64,000 bases of DNA from Mucilaginibacter gotjawali (GTDB taxonomy: Bacteria; Bacteroidota; Bacteroidia; Sphingobacteriales; Sphingobacteriaceae), in contig NZ_AP017313.1 in NCBI RefSeq assembly GCF_002355435.1, forward strand, positions 2,666,001 through 2,730,000, in the 5' to 3' direction. Both the position numbers and the translations under genes were made by a program. Shown here piece by piece: positions 43,801-52,261 of the stretch. Every line of letters starts with the position of its first letter. Position 1 is the stretch's first letter. A model generated the notes under the pieces. It was not told the DNA's origin. It did not search any database and saw only the letters and a program-made list of their open reading frames with translations.

Positions 43801-46778
43801 TTTTTTCAGGTAACCTGGATAAATTATTCGGACATAAAAAAATAAATGACGCCAATGATCTCATTCAATTGGGCGCACATGTTCACCCGGACGACAGGGA
43901 AAGGGTGGTGATTGATTTGAAGCGGGTGAAATATGGAAACATAACGAACTGGGAAGAGGAGTATCGTTTCAGGCGTGCGAACGGCGAATATGCCTACGTG
44001 CTCGAAAAAGCCGTGGTAATGAGAGACGCAAATGGCGTAGGCAAACGGATGGTTGGCGCTATACAGGATATTACTAGGCAAAAGTTGGAAGAACGCCAGT
44101 TAAAATTATTGGAGTCTGTAGTTACCAATACAACAGATTCCGTGATAATTACTGAAGCTGAACCGGTTGATTTAAATGGCCCGCGCATTTTATATGTAAA
44201 TGAGGCTTTTACAAAAATGACCGGTTTTACAGCAGCCGAAGTTATTGGTAGGCAAACATCTTTGCTGCACGGGGCCAAAACCAATAAGCAGCAATTGATG
44301 CGGATGGAGCAAACCTTAAAATTCCGCGAAATTTGCGAGTTTACAGTCATTAACTATAAAAAGAACGGTGAAAAGTTTTGGATAAATTTTTCCGTCATTC
44401 CGGTATACGATGAAACCGGCAAATTAACGCATCGCGTTGAAATTGGCCGCGATATCAGCGAAAAGAAAAATGCGGAATTACAGGACGGTTTGCTGGCAGA
44501 GATCAGGCACATTTTTATTCATAACCAGGGCTTGAAAGACTCCATGCTAAAAACCCTTGAAATGCTTGTTTTTTATGGCAATATAAGCCTGGCGGAAGTT
44601 TGGCTGATAGACGAGTATAAAAACAAAATATTTTTAGAGGCGCAGTTTTTTCAAAATAAAAAATATAAAGATTTCGCTCAGCAAACCGTTAAAATTTCAG
44701 GACTTGCCCGGGGCGAGGGGTTACCTGGTATAACCTGGGATACCCAAACTTTGCAATCCTGGCATCATAAAAAAATAAGCACAAATGTAAGGCGATACAA
44801 AGAAACCGCTGATGTCGGTTTTAAACGAGTTTATTCATTGCCATTATTCTACAACGAAAAGGTAATAGGCACGCTTGCGCTATTAATGGACAAGGATGAA
44901 TTGCCGGCATTTGGCCTCACCGCCAATTTTGAAAACTTCAGTAAGGGTTTCGGTGCAGAAATAAAAAGAAAACAGCTGGAAGATGAGTTAAATCAAATTT
45001 TTCAATTTACGCCCGATGTGCTATGCATTGCCAATACCGACGGCTATTTCCTTAAGGTAAACCCTGCAATGTGCGCCATGCTTGAATATACCGAACATGA
45101 TTTGCTAAGCTGGCCTTTAATGGAAACCGTGCATCCCCTTGATAGAGAAAAAGTGCAAACCGGCATTTGTGAAGTGGTTGAAACCAGAGTCTCCAGTTTT
45201 GTTGAGTGCAGGCATGTAACCCGGACGGGGAAATTAAAATGGCTGGCATGGACAGCCTCGCAGGCCGATGAAAAGGGAATTATCTTTTGTTCAGCAAAAG
45301 ACATTACCGGAAAGAAGGAAGTTGAAGAACTGCTTGAAAAGGCGAATAATCTGGCCAGGATAGGGGCATGGGAAGTTGATCTGATAAATAATATCATTCA
45401 CTGGTCTGATATTACTAGGGAAATTCACGAAACTGATGCGCTGTTTGAACCGGACCTGGAGTCAGCTGCATTGTTTTATGTTGAAGGATATGACAGGCGA
45501 AAAATTAATGAAATAATGAAGGCTGCTGTTATACAAGGTAAATCAGCAGATGAGGAATTGAAAATTACTACCGCCAAAGGAAAACGTAAATGGGTACGCG
45601 TAATTATTGAAGCAGAGTTTTCCGGCGGGGTTTGTACGAGGCTTTATGGAAGTTTTCAGGACATAGACGACAGAAAGAAAGCTGAAATAGCAGCGAAATT
45701 AGCCCTGGAAGAAAGAAACACTATCCTTGAAAGTATAGGGGACGCTTTTTTTGCAGTTAATAAAAACTGGATGGTAACTTACTGGAATAATACCGCTGAA
45801 AAAGTTTTGGGGAAATCAAAAAAGGAAACGTTAAATATGGACCTGTGGGAGGTTTTCGCCGATTCAATCGATTCAATATCCTATAAAATGTATCATGAGG
45901 CCATTGAAACAAACAGACCTGTACATTTTGAAGATTATTACTCCCCTTTATTAAAATGGTATGAGATTAGTGCCTATCCATCCATCGCCGGTTTATCGGT
46001 TTATTTTAAAGATATTACTGAAAGGAAACTGGCTGAACAGTCTATTTTGGAGCTGAATGAAAATCTTAAAACGCAGGCCAGGGAACTTTCTGTTTCAAAT
46101 GCCGAACTTGAACAGTTTGCTTATGTTGCTTCGCATGATCTGCAGGAACCGCTAAGGATGGTAACGAGTTTTTTAACTCAATTGGAAAAAAAATACGGAG
46201 ATGTAATAGACGATAAGGGCAAACGATATATCAATTTCGCGGTTGACGGCGCCAAAAGGATGCGCCAGATCATTCTTGATTTGCTTGAGTTTTCGAGGGT
46301 TGGCAATACGGAAGATGACCTTGAAGAAATTGACCTGGATAAGTTTATTACAGACATGAAAATTTTGTTTAAGCGACAGATACAGGAAGAAAAGGCAACG
46401 ATTGTTTTCAATAATCTTCCGGCTATTGAATTCTTTAAGACCCCGCTACGGCAGGTTTTGCAAAATCTAATAGGAAACAGCCTAAAATACCACAAAAAAG
46501 ATGTGTCCCCTATTATTCATATCTCCTGCGAGGAATTCCCTACGCTTTGGAAATTCTCGGTAAAAGACAATGGAATTGGCATAAGCCAGGACTATTTTGA
46601 AAAAATATTTATCATCTTTCAGCGGTTACATAATAGAGAAGAGTATTCAGGTACCGGCATGGGGCTGGCAATTGCAAAAAAAATAGTGGAAAGCGCTGGA
46701 GGGAAAATTTGGCTTACTTCAGTTTTAGACCAGGGCTCAACGTTTAATTTTACCATTTTAAAACGAAGTAAAATATGA
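40866..46778 (+). CDS. Giant multi-PAS/GAF hybrid sensor histidine kinase
   Basis: This 1970-residue cytoplasmic protein has no membrane helix. I count about eleven PAS domains (six in residues 20-775, then near 960-1080, 1085-1200, 1375-1490, 1495-1610 and 1615-1725). GAF domains lie at about 790-950 and 1205-1370. A HisKA follows with His1757 in YVASHDLQEPLRMV, then a HATPase with NLIGNSLKYH, DNGIGI and GTGMGLAIA. PAS boundaries show the usual DIT/DVT-E-x-K linkers. The PAS near 1085-1200 resembles LOV but has GRQTSLLHG in place of the flavin Cys loop. Its ligands are unknown. It overlaps the Rcp1-like regulator by 4 bases, its likely target. Confidence 0.92.
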   Translation: MIPYSDPDQNIDTGNDTNKSVKSYMRFRKLIENSYEGISLLDEDLNIIYRSPAAARIGGWENDTREKVPVFETVHPEEKEYFTALLAKVLLSDSVPISSKHRTKHIQGHYIWINIVFTNYLNDPDIRAIVVNWRDITKEKEAEDKLLASQKRFKALLENSIEGIILFDADRKPVYISPAFKNIMGYDETESYQLNTNKTVHPDDVEYVMAKFKDSLNAPGLPIKDIIYRILHKDGHWIYVNVTVTNFLNDPDINGIVYNYTDVSEGKKLQNEQIIVLKKLKERNQFIEKILQNLPVGIVVNRMDKQEVTFINQRFGEIFDYDVSNVEDYSGVFKNLYPDDNYRKEAGAKIFAALESGDPSQMEFKNIEIVTAKKNKKIIDFKMIPLYEQHLFITTIVDVTTQAMQEAELLRTKANQDAIINGTNDLVWSVDSDFKIIIANNRYREFVKANLGIDLKEGDDALMEGYGGEITQRWRVVCQRALKGERISFTDQMFDKRVNKLQYGLVSVNPMYNESGILFGVSCNIKNVTDETINLIDLQRTKDNLQKILESSLDMICTVSSDGYFLSVSPASKQILGYTPEEMIGKPVLGFIAHEDRAMTEKRIILLKEGKDLVNFENHYVRKDGSVVNLAWTSKWDPIEKIRFGSARDVTEKKKIEDELIESEKKYKSLFENNPLPLFFWDVDSRQILECNNAAIEKYGYTREEFYHLKTSDLRAKGDAPANGLQDNAMSAGALKFKRLRNHQTKNGTVIYAEITGQVLDYGGQKAVLSMINDVTETYYYNELDKLEKTVLEMNARSGRSLTNLLTIYLKGIEQLHPGLYCSILEKRGNQLFNKVSPGLPEEYTDFVNGIEVGEHMGVCGRAAFLKQIVVAPDLSAEQFSARYKAITKKHGLKACWSCPVLNSEGEVAATFACYYKQIKYPSELEQKTIQRAVNILQIILESYQHEQALKISNERYELATEATSDVIWDWDLETGGVIFSGNLDKLFGHKKINDANDLIQLGAHVHPDDRERVVIDLKRVKYGNITNWEEEYRFRRANGEYAYVLEKAVVMRDANGVGKRMVGAIQDITRQKLEERQLKLLESVVTNTTDSVIITEAEPVDLNGPRILYVNEAFTKMTGFTAAEVIGRQTSLLHGAKTNKQQLMRMEQTLKFREICEFTVINYKKNGEKFWINFSVIPVYDETGKLTHRVEIGRDISEKKNAELQDGLLAEIRHIFIHNQGLKDSMLKTLEMLVFYGNISLAEVWLIDEYKNKIFLEAQFFQNKKYKDFAQQTVKISGLARGEGLPGITWDTQTLQSWHHKKISTNVRRYKETADVGFKRVYSLPLFYNEKVIGTLALLMDKDELPAFGLTANFENFSKGFGAEIKRKQLEDELNQIFQFTPDVLCIANTDGYFLKVNPAMCAMLEYTEHDLLSWPLMETVHPLDREKVQTGICEVVETRVSSFVECRHVTRTGKLKWLAWTASQADEKGIIFCSAKDITGKKEVEELLEKANNLARIGAWEVDLINNIIHWSDITREIHETDALFEPDLESAALFYVEGYDRRKINEIMKAAVIQGKSADEELKITTAKGKRKWVRVIIEAEFSGGVCTRLYGSFQDIDDRKKAEIAAKLALEERNTILESIGDAFFAVNKNWMVTYWNNTAEKVLGKSKKETLNMDLWEVFADSIDSISYKMYHEAIETNRPVHFEDYYSPLLKWYEISAYPSIAGLSVYFKDITERKLAEQSILELNENLKTQARELSVSNAELEQFAYVASHDLQEPLRMVTSFLTQLEKKYGDVIDDKGKRYINFAVDGAKRMRQIILDLLEFSRVGNTEDDLEEIDLDKFITDMKILFKRQIQEEKATIVFNNLPAIEFFKTPLRQVLQNLIGNSLKYHKKDVSPIIHISCEEFPTLWKFSVKDNGIGISQDYFEKIFIIFQRLHNREEYSGTGMGLAIAKKIVESAGGKIWLTSVLDQGSTFNFTILKRSKI

Positions 46779-47197
46779 AACCAATAAAAATACTTTTGGT
46801 AGAAGATAACGAAGGTGATATTGTACTCACATGCGATGCATTGGAAGATTGCAGGATAGTAAATGAGGTAACTGTTATCAGGGACGGGGAATCGGCAATT
46901 AATTTTTTTAAAAATCTGAAAGACAAAGATAGCAGGCCTGACCTCGTGTTGCTCGATATCAATCTCCCCAAAAAAAACGGGATAGAAGTATTGATTTTTT
47001 TAAAAAATAATGAAACTTACAAACAGATGCCGGTAATAATGCTAACCACATCTTCATCCGAAAAAGATATTACACTTTCGTATAAAAATTACGCGAATTG
47101 TTATATAACCAAGCCGATCGAAGTCGCTGAGTTTATGGAGGCGATAACCAAGATAGAAGAATTTTGGTTTAACATTGTTACCATACCGCAGAGATAG
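46775..47197 (+). CDS. Rcp1-like single-domain response regulator
   Basis: This 140-residue receiver domain has the acidic pair in LLVEDNEGDIVLT, phospho-acceptor Asp61 in LVLLDINLPKKNG, Thr in MLTTSSSEKD and Lys in YITKPIEV. It is of the type that pairs with phytochrome-like kinases and carries no output domain, so it relays phosphate or acts by protein contact. It is coupled to the giant kinase by a 4-base overlap. Confidence 0.93.
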   Translation: MKPIKILLVEDNEGDIVLTCDALEDCRIVNEVTVIRDGESAINFFKNLKDKDSRPDLVLLDINLPKKNGIEVLIFLKNNETYKQMPVIMLTTSSSEKDITLSYKNYANCYITKPIEVAEFMEAITKIEEFWFNIVTIPQR

Positions 47198-47209
47198 CAA
47201 GTTATCATA

Positions 47210-48292
47210 ATGGAAAAAAAGCAATTCAACATATTGGTTATTGAAGACAACGAGGGTGATTTTTTACTCGTAGAAGAGTTCTTATACGAGAAATTTGAAG
47301 AAGTAAATCTAAATCATGCAAAAAATTCAAGGCAGGCAATTGATGTTTTATCCGCTAAATCTGTACCTTTCGATGTAATTCTGCTTGATCTTTCCTTGCC
47401 CGACAGAACCGGGATCTCCCTTATTTACCAGGTTATTTCCGTTTGTGCTGATGTGCCGGTGATTGTTTTAACAGGTTATGACGATTTTGATTTTGGCATA
47501 AAATCTTTATCACTCGGCGTTTCAGACTATCTGTTAAAAGATGAATTAACGTCCTTAACCCTTTATAAAAGCATAGTTTACAGCTCGGAACGGAAAAAAA
47601 TTACCTCTGCGCTTGAAGCATCCGAAAAAAGGGCCCGCAATTACGCCAAACAGCTAAATGACGCCCTGGAGGATGAACGTTTAAGAATTGCAAGAGAAAT
47701 ACATGATGACCTTGGGCAGCAGTTTTCTGGTTTGAAAATGTCACTCTCAGCTTTGAAAAGATTAAATGGCTCAAAAAGCGAAATGGAGGAGATTATTGAC
47801 AGTATGATTGGCGATGTTAATACAAGCATTCATTCTTTGCGGCAGATTGCTAATGAGCTGCGCCCCGTTATACTTGATAAACTGGGGTTATTTGCAGCAA
47901 TTGAATGGCTGGTAAGCGGGTTTGAAAAAAAAAATGCGATAGAATGCCATATTCAAATAACCGACTTAATGATTACGCTTGACAAGGTGCAGGAAATAAA
48001 TGTTTTTAGAATTTGCCAGGAAGCATTTACAAATATTTCAAAACACTCCGGTGCATCAGAAGTAGAGGTTTTGATAGAAAAACGTTACGGTGAACTAGTA
48101 CTGCGAATAGCCGACAACGGCAAGGGAATTGATGAAACTAACGTTCAAAAGTCTTTATCAATGGGATTGATCAATATGCAGGAAAGGGCAAACTTCATTG
48201 GTGCAACTTTGAATATTGATTCTACGCCGGGTACCGGATCCAACATTATACTTACTATACCATTAAATGATAACAAAAATATTAATAGCTGA
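47210..48292 (+). CDS. Receiver domain + HisKA_3 (NarX/LiaS-type) histidine kinase
   Basis: This 360-residue hybrid has an N-terminal receiver (residues 1-130, Asp60 in LLDLSLPDRTG). A coiled coil then leads to a HisKA_3 dimerisation domain with His165 in RIAREIHDDLGQQ, and a HATPase with RICQEAFTNISKHS, DNGKGI and GLINMQERA. It should phosphorylate the LuxR-type regulator encoded next, whose start overlaps by 26 bases. With its receiver at the front, it can integrate input from another kinase, plausibly the giant kinase upstream. The receiver is close to that of the 49230 protein, as in SLSLGVSDYLLKDELTSLT. Confidence 0.92.
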   Translation: MEKKQFNILVIEDNEGDFLLVEEFLYEKFEEVNLNHAKNSRQAIDVLSAKSVPFDVILLDLSLPDRTGISLIYQVISVCADVPVIVLTGYDDFDFGIKSLSLGVSDYLLKDELTSLTLYKSIVYSSERKKITSALEASEKRARNYAKQLNDALEDERLRIAREIHDDLGQQFSGLKMSLSALKRLNGSKSEMEEIIDSMIGDVNTSIHSLRQIANELRPVILDKLGLFAAIEWLVSGFEKKNAIECHIQITDLMITLDKVQEINVFRICQEAFTNISKHSGASEVEVLIEKRYGELVLRIADNGKGIDETNVQKSLSMGLINMQERANFIGATLNIDSTPGTGSNIILTIPLNDNKNINS

Positions 48293-48899
48293 TGATCATA
48301 CAGCGATCAGGATAGGGGTAAAACATATTTGTTCCGCTGAATTTCCGTTTTTACATTTTGGGGAAGCGATTAGCTACGCAGAAGTATTTCAAAAGTTAAA
48401 AGAAGCCGACTGGGATATTTTAATACTTGATATTGATATGCCGGGAAGAAACGGACTAGACATATTGCAGCAAATAAAGGCCGAAAAAATTAAAGTCCCG
48501 GTGCTGATGTTTAGTTTTCACATAGAAGACCAGATTGCCTTAAGAGCCTTAAAATTGGGCGCTGCCGGTTATCTTTCAAAGGACGCAGCTGATAAGGAAC
48601 TCATTAAAGCCATAAATCAAATCATTAACGGCAGGAAATATGTTTCGGAGCTTCTTTCTGAAAAGTTGCTTTCTTTATATGAAAAAGATTCCGAAAAAGA
48701 ATCTCATGAACTTTTATCAACCCGGGAATATCAAACCATGTTATTAATCGCTTCAGGAAAAACCGTCAGCGAAATTGCTGAGATTCTTTCGCTAAGCACC
48801 CCAACCATCAGCACGTACCGCGCGCGTATTCTTGAAAAAATGAAAATGAAAAATAACGCGGAGCTTACCACTTATGTGATCAGCCGTAAATTACTTTAA
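48267..48899 (+). CDS. NarL/FixJ-family response regulator
   Basis: This 210-residue regulator has a receiver domain (ILIADDHTAIRIG, Asp55 in ILDIDMPGRNG, SKDAADKEL near the end) and a LuxR-type HTH at residues 148-205 (LSTREYQTMLLIASGKTV, SEIAEILSLSTPTISTYRAR). It binds DNA when phosphorylated, most likely by the HisKA_3 kinase whose gene it overlaps. The target is unknown; the palindromes at 40518-40560 are one candidate. Confidence 0.93.
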   Translation: MITKILIADDHTAIRIGVKHICSAEFPFLHFGEAISYAEVFQKLKEADWDILILDIDMPGRNGLDILQQIKAEKIKVPVLMFSFHIEDQIALRALKLGAAGYLSKDAADKELIKAINQIINGRKYVSELLSEKLLSLYEKDSEKESHELLSTREYQTMLLIASGKTVSEIAEILSLSTPTISTYRARILEKMKMKNNAELTTYVISRKLL

Positions 48900-48990
48900 A
48901 TGTCGAACTAATTACTACAAAACATTCATAGTTGCTTCTATTATTTTTTAGCTGTTTAATGGTCAATTTTAAGCATTAAATAAACAGCAC

Positions 48991-49197
48991 ATGAACTGTT
49001 CAAACTCAACATTGCATTTGTACTGCGTAAACATCGAATGTTTTGCGTCAGTTTTTAAAAACACGATGCATATAAGGATTCCCTTAACTGAAGAAAATCT
49101 TTTAGCGCCGCATATTTGCTTTTGTTGTGGTCACAATTTGGTTTCTTCAATTGACCTTGAAATTGAACAGGTAACGGCTGGATATATACTCAATTGA
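48991..49197 (+). CDS. Four-cysteine small protein (paralogue of 37653 gene)
   Basis: This 68-residue protein has LYCVNIEC (Cys-x4-Cys) and HICFCCGHNL (Cys-x2-Cys with one extra Cys), separated by about 30 residues. Matching residues with the protein at 37653-37877 run over most of the length, including SVF, L-EN, HIC and S-D--IE. A zinc-ribbon-like fold is likely. It sits between the NarL regulator and the REC-PAS protein, 32 bases before the latter, which suggests a signalling-related role. Function unknown. Confidence 0.7.
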   Translation: MNCSNSTLHLYCVNIECFASVFKNTMHIRIPLTEENLLAPHICFCCGHNLVSSIDLEIEQVTAGYILN

Positions 49198-49229
49198 TAC
49201 ATAACTGACCAGGGGTAATTCAAAATAAA

Positions 49230-50270
49230 ATGAAAATAGATAAAAGGCCATATACTATTTTAGTTATCGAAGATAATCCTGGCGATGTTACGTTGGTTGA
49301 AGATTTCTTATTGGAACATATTGAATACTTAAAGCTCAACAATGCGCGTAATTTTAAAACCGCAAAGGAAATTCTATCATTTCAAAATGGACTGATCGAT
49401 GCGGTTTTGTTGGACCTATCACTCCCGGATAAGTCAGGTGTCGAGCTAATTTTAGATATTGTAGCACTTTGCCGGAAAACTCCGGTAATTGTATTAACGG
49501 GGAATTCCGATTTCTGCTTCGGTGCGAAATCCCTTTCGCTGGGCGTTTCCGATTATTTGTTAAAGGATGAGTTAACCTCATTGACTCTTTATAAAAGCAT
49601 TGTTTACGGCATAGAAAGAAAAAAAGCAACCAGTGCCCTGGAAGAATCAGAAAAGAAATACAGTGAATTGTTTCATTTAAGCCCGATGCCCATGTATGTG
49701 GTTGATTTGGAAACCCTGGAGTTCCTGAATGTTAACAGGGCGGCCATACGGCATTATGGATATAGCCGCGATGAATTTTTAAGAATGACCATACGGGATA
49801 TCCGGCCTGCTGAAGATATTCCCGTTTTGGAGGAAGGTTTGTTGAGCACGCAATACGAGGATCAATTAAACCTGAAAGGATCTTTCCGCCATAAATTAAA
49901 AAATGGCAATATCATCTACGTTGAAGTACAGGGCAGCACTATCATGCATAAAGGCAGAAAAGCCAAACTCGTTTTAGTGATAGATGTTACTGAAAAGCTG
50001 AGGTATACTAAAGCCATTGAAGAGCAAAATGAAAAACTACGGGAGATATCATGGATACAATCACATATGGTTAGGGCTCCGGTAGCCCGGATACTGGGGT
50101 TGATAGCCGTTTTAAAAGTGATAAAAGATAACAATAATGAAATGGAAAGGGTATTGAATTACCTGGAAATATCGGCTGATGAACTCGACCTGATCATAAG
50201 GGAAATTACCGATAAAGTAGCACTTCCTGATGATTTTGAATTTGCGAAAATAGAGGCTTTGGCTTTTTAG
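49230..50270 (+). CDS. Receiver + PAS + DHp-like protein without a kinase catalytic domain
   Basis: The 346 residues comprise a receiver domain (1-130, Asp in LLDLSLPDKSG), a PAS domain (about 140-265: LFHLSPMPMYVVDLETLEFLNVN to VIDVTEK) and a C-terminal helical segment. That segment carries SHMVRAPVARILG, which resembles the H box of a dimerisation domain. No HATPase follows before the stop, which leaves only about 65 residues after the His. It could accept phosphate on the His, act as a phosphotransfer or scaffold protein, or be truncated. The receiver is highly similar to that of the 47210 kinase, evidence of a local duplication. Confidence 0.85.
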   Translation: MKIDKRPYTILVIEDNPGDVTLVEDFLLEHIEYLKLNNARNFKTAKEILSFQNGLIDAVLLDLSLPDKSGVELILDIVALCRKTPVIVLTGNSDFCFGAKSLSLGVSDYLLKDELTSLTLYKSIVYGIERKKATSALEESEKKYSELFHLSPMPMYVVDLETLEFLNVNRAAIRHYGYSRDEFLRMTIRDIRPAEDIPVLEEGLLSTQYEDQLNLKGSFRHKLKNGNIIYVEVQGSTIMHKGRKAKLVLVIDVTEKLRYTKAIEEQNEKLREISWIQSHMVRAPVARILGLIAVLKVIKDNNNEMERVLNYLEISADELDLIIREITDKVALPDDFEFAKIEALAF

Positions 50271-50275
50271 GGCAG

Positions 50276-50351
50276 GGATATGTGGTTTGGGTTAGAACAG
50301 GAGATGTGTGGTTTAGGTTGAAAGTGGAGATGTGTGGTTTGGGTTGAAAGG
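50276..50351. repeat. Three tandem copies of a 26-base repeat
   Basis: Units of about 26 bases follow each other between a gene end and its terminator: GGAGATGTGTGGTTTRGGTT plus GAAAG-type tail. The first copy is shortened and diverged (GGATATGTGGTTTGGGTTAG), the second and third are nearly identical. Confidence 0.7.
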
Positions 50352-50377
50352 GTCGCTAAAGTCGCGACCTTTTTTTA
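50351..50377 (+). terminator. Rho-independent terminator
   Basis: GGTCGC (50351-50356) pairs with GCGACC (50364-50369) and is followed by seven T. It ends the signalling operon directly before the convergent MATE gene. Confidence 0.75.
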
Positions 50378-50378
50378 T

Positions 50379-51791
50379 TTACACCTTTATCGTTTTCCAT
50401 TTGCCTTTTTTGAAAAGGTAAAAACTTAATAGTGCAGTTACAAATTGTGCAATTACAATTGCGATAAAAATAGCTTTTGGTTCTTTGATGTAGTACTGGC
50501 TTAAGAACCAGGCTAAGGGGATTTGAAAAAGCCACGAGCCCACAAAATAGACCAGGGTTGGGGTACGGGTATCGCCGGCGCCGTTATAGGCATTTAACAT
50601 AACCATCTCGACGCCGAAGAAGATATAGCTTAAGCTGACGATTCGTAGCGTCTGTATCGCAAAATGCCGCGCCTGCGGGTCGGTATTTATAAAGTTTACT
50701 ACAGGCGTGCCAAAAAGAAAGAAAAACAAACTGACGAGCACCATGTAAACTGTAACATAGCCGGTAGTTATCCATACGCTTTTTTCGGCTCTTTCCGGGT
50801 GGCCTGCCCCCAAATTTTGACCGGTTAAAGTTGCTGCGGCATTGCTCATGCCCCATGCCGGCAGCAGGAAAAATATCAGCAAACGGATGGCGATCTGGTA
50901 ACCGGCCACTGCCGCCACTTGAAAACTTGCCATCAAACGCGTCAGAAATATCCACCCGCCCGAACTTACCAAAAACTGTACGGCGGCGCTACTGCCAATA
51001 TTTATAATTTGCAGCATGAGGTGCTTTTGAGGCTTTAGCTGATGCAGGTAAAAAGTCAGCAAACCCTGTTTGATAAATAACCGGTACAATTGATACAAAA
51101 CGCCCATGCCACGCCCTATGGTAGTGGCAATAGCCGCGCCTTGCAGGCCCATGCCCGGGATTGGCCCCAATCCGTAAATCAGCAATGGGCACAATATAAT
51201 GTTGCAGCCATTACTGATCCACAGACTTCGCATAGCGATACTTGCATCCCCGGCGCCACGAAATATGCCGTTAATTAAAAATAATAACATAATAACCAGG
51301 TTGCCGCCATACATGATCTGGGTATAGCGGATATTTTCAGTTATCATTTTATCTTTGGCGCCCATCAGGTGCAAAATGTCTCTGGCGAACGCCACGCCAA
51401 CAAACGACATGATCACTGATAATACGACTGCAAATACGATCACTTGCATACCGGCATGAGCCGCTTCTTCGTATTTTTTCTCGCCAACGCGCCGTGCCAC
51501 CAGGGCCGTAGCCGCCATGCTTAAACCCATGGCTATGGAATACACAATACTGAGTACCGATTCGGTCAGACCTACGGTTGCTACCGCCGCATCTCCCAGT
51601 TTGCCGACAAAAAAGATATCAACGACCGCAAAAATCGATTCCAGTGACATCTCCAGGATCATAGGAATGGCCAGCAGCAATACCGCCCTGCGGATGCTGC
51701 CCGTCGTGTAATCCTGTTCGCTCCCTGCTAGGGCCTCGCCGAATAACTTAAAAAAGCGTTTTAATTTTGCCGTAGCCGTAAGTTCCGTCAT
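50379..51791 (-). CDS. MATE family efflux transporter
   Basis: This 470-residue protein has twelve membrane helices and matches MATE/NorM-type transporters. Shared blocks include GSIRRAVLLLAIPMILEM at the N-terminal domain, VATVGLTESVLSIVYSIAMG and, in the second half, GAGDTRTPTLVYFVGSWLFQIPLAWF. MATE proteins export cationic drugs by Na+ or H+ antiport. The last gene of a minus-strand operon with the DoxX gene, it converges on the terminator at 50351. Confidence 0.92.
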   Translation of the reverse strand: MTELTATAKLKRFFKLFGEALAGSEQDYTTGSIRRAVLLLAIPMILEMSLESIFAVVDIFFVGKLGDAAVATVGLTESVLSIVYSIAMGLSMAATALVARRVGEKKYEEAAHAGMQVIVFAVVLSVIMSFVGVAFARDILHLMGAKDKMITENIRYTQIMYGGNLVIMLLFLINGIFRGAGDASIAMRSLWISNGCNIILCPLLIYGLGPIPGMGLQGAAIATTIGRGMGVLYQLYRLFIKQGLLTFYLHQLKPQKHLMLQIINIGSSAAVQFLVSSGGWIFLTRLMASFQVAAVAGYQIAIRLLIFFLLPAWGMSNAAATLTGQNLGAGHPERAEKSVWITTGYVTVYMVLVSLFFFLFGTPVVNFINTDPQARHFAIQTLRIVSLSYIFFGVEMVMLNAYNGAGDTRTPTLVYFVGSWLFQIPLAWFLSQYYIKEPKAIFIAIVIAQFVTALLSFYLFKKGKWKTIKV

Positions 51792-51797
51792 TTGTTT

Positions 51798-52187
51798 TTA
51801 TACCGTAGCATCTTTAACTCCGGCAGCTACTAATTTTTTATGATAGAAGATATAGGAAACCGCCAATAGCGCCAGGAATATGAACATCATCGCCCATTGA
51901 CTTACCGGAAAACCTGTGGCATACATGGAATAGGTAGCGCCAAGCAGATCAAAAGTAAAGCCTGCATACGCCCATTCCTTTAACCTTGGAAAGCCAGGAG
52001 TAAGTATGGCGATTATTCCCAGGATTTTAGCAATAGCCAGAAAATGCATCACATAGGGAAGGTAATGCAATTGGTTCATCATTGCTGCGCCCTGTGGATT
52101 TTCCATGAAGCTACCGATCGCCGACCATAGCATTAAAAGTAGGATCAGCGTTGTTGAAATCCAATAAATGATGTTGATTTTTTTCAT
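51798..52187 (-). CDS. DoxX family membrane protein
   Basis: This 129-residue protein has four membrane helices (IIYWISTTLILLLMLWSAIGS, FLAIAKILGIIAILTP, YAGFTFDLLGATYSMYATG, MMFIFLALLAVSYIFY), the size and topology of DoxX-like proteins. The pattern LHYLPYVMHFLAIAKILGI is typical. Roles in family members range from redox stress to respiration; none is visible here. It lies 6 bases before the MATE gene. A close relative is encoded at 54198. Confidence 0.85.
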   Translation of the reverse strand: MKKINIIYWISTTLILLLMLWSAIGSFMENPQGAAMMNQLHYLPYVMHFLAIAKILGIIAILTPGFPRLKEWAYAGFTFDLLGATYSMYATGFPVSQWAMMFIFLALLAVSYIFYHKKLVAAGVKDATV

Positions 52188-52261
52188 TTTTTTAATTGTT
52201 TATGCTTGTTGAATTAATTGATAGTAAAGTATAACGACGCCCGACTTAAGAATCTTAATAT

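Noticed and set aside
44118..44470. LOV blue-light domain in the giant kinase
   Set aside because: The segment has the LOV-like linker pattern, but GRQTSLLHG lacks the flavin-adduct Cys.
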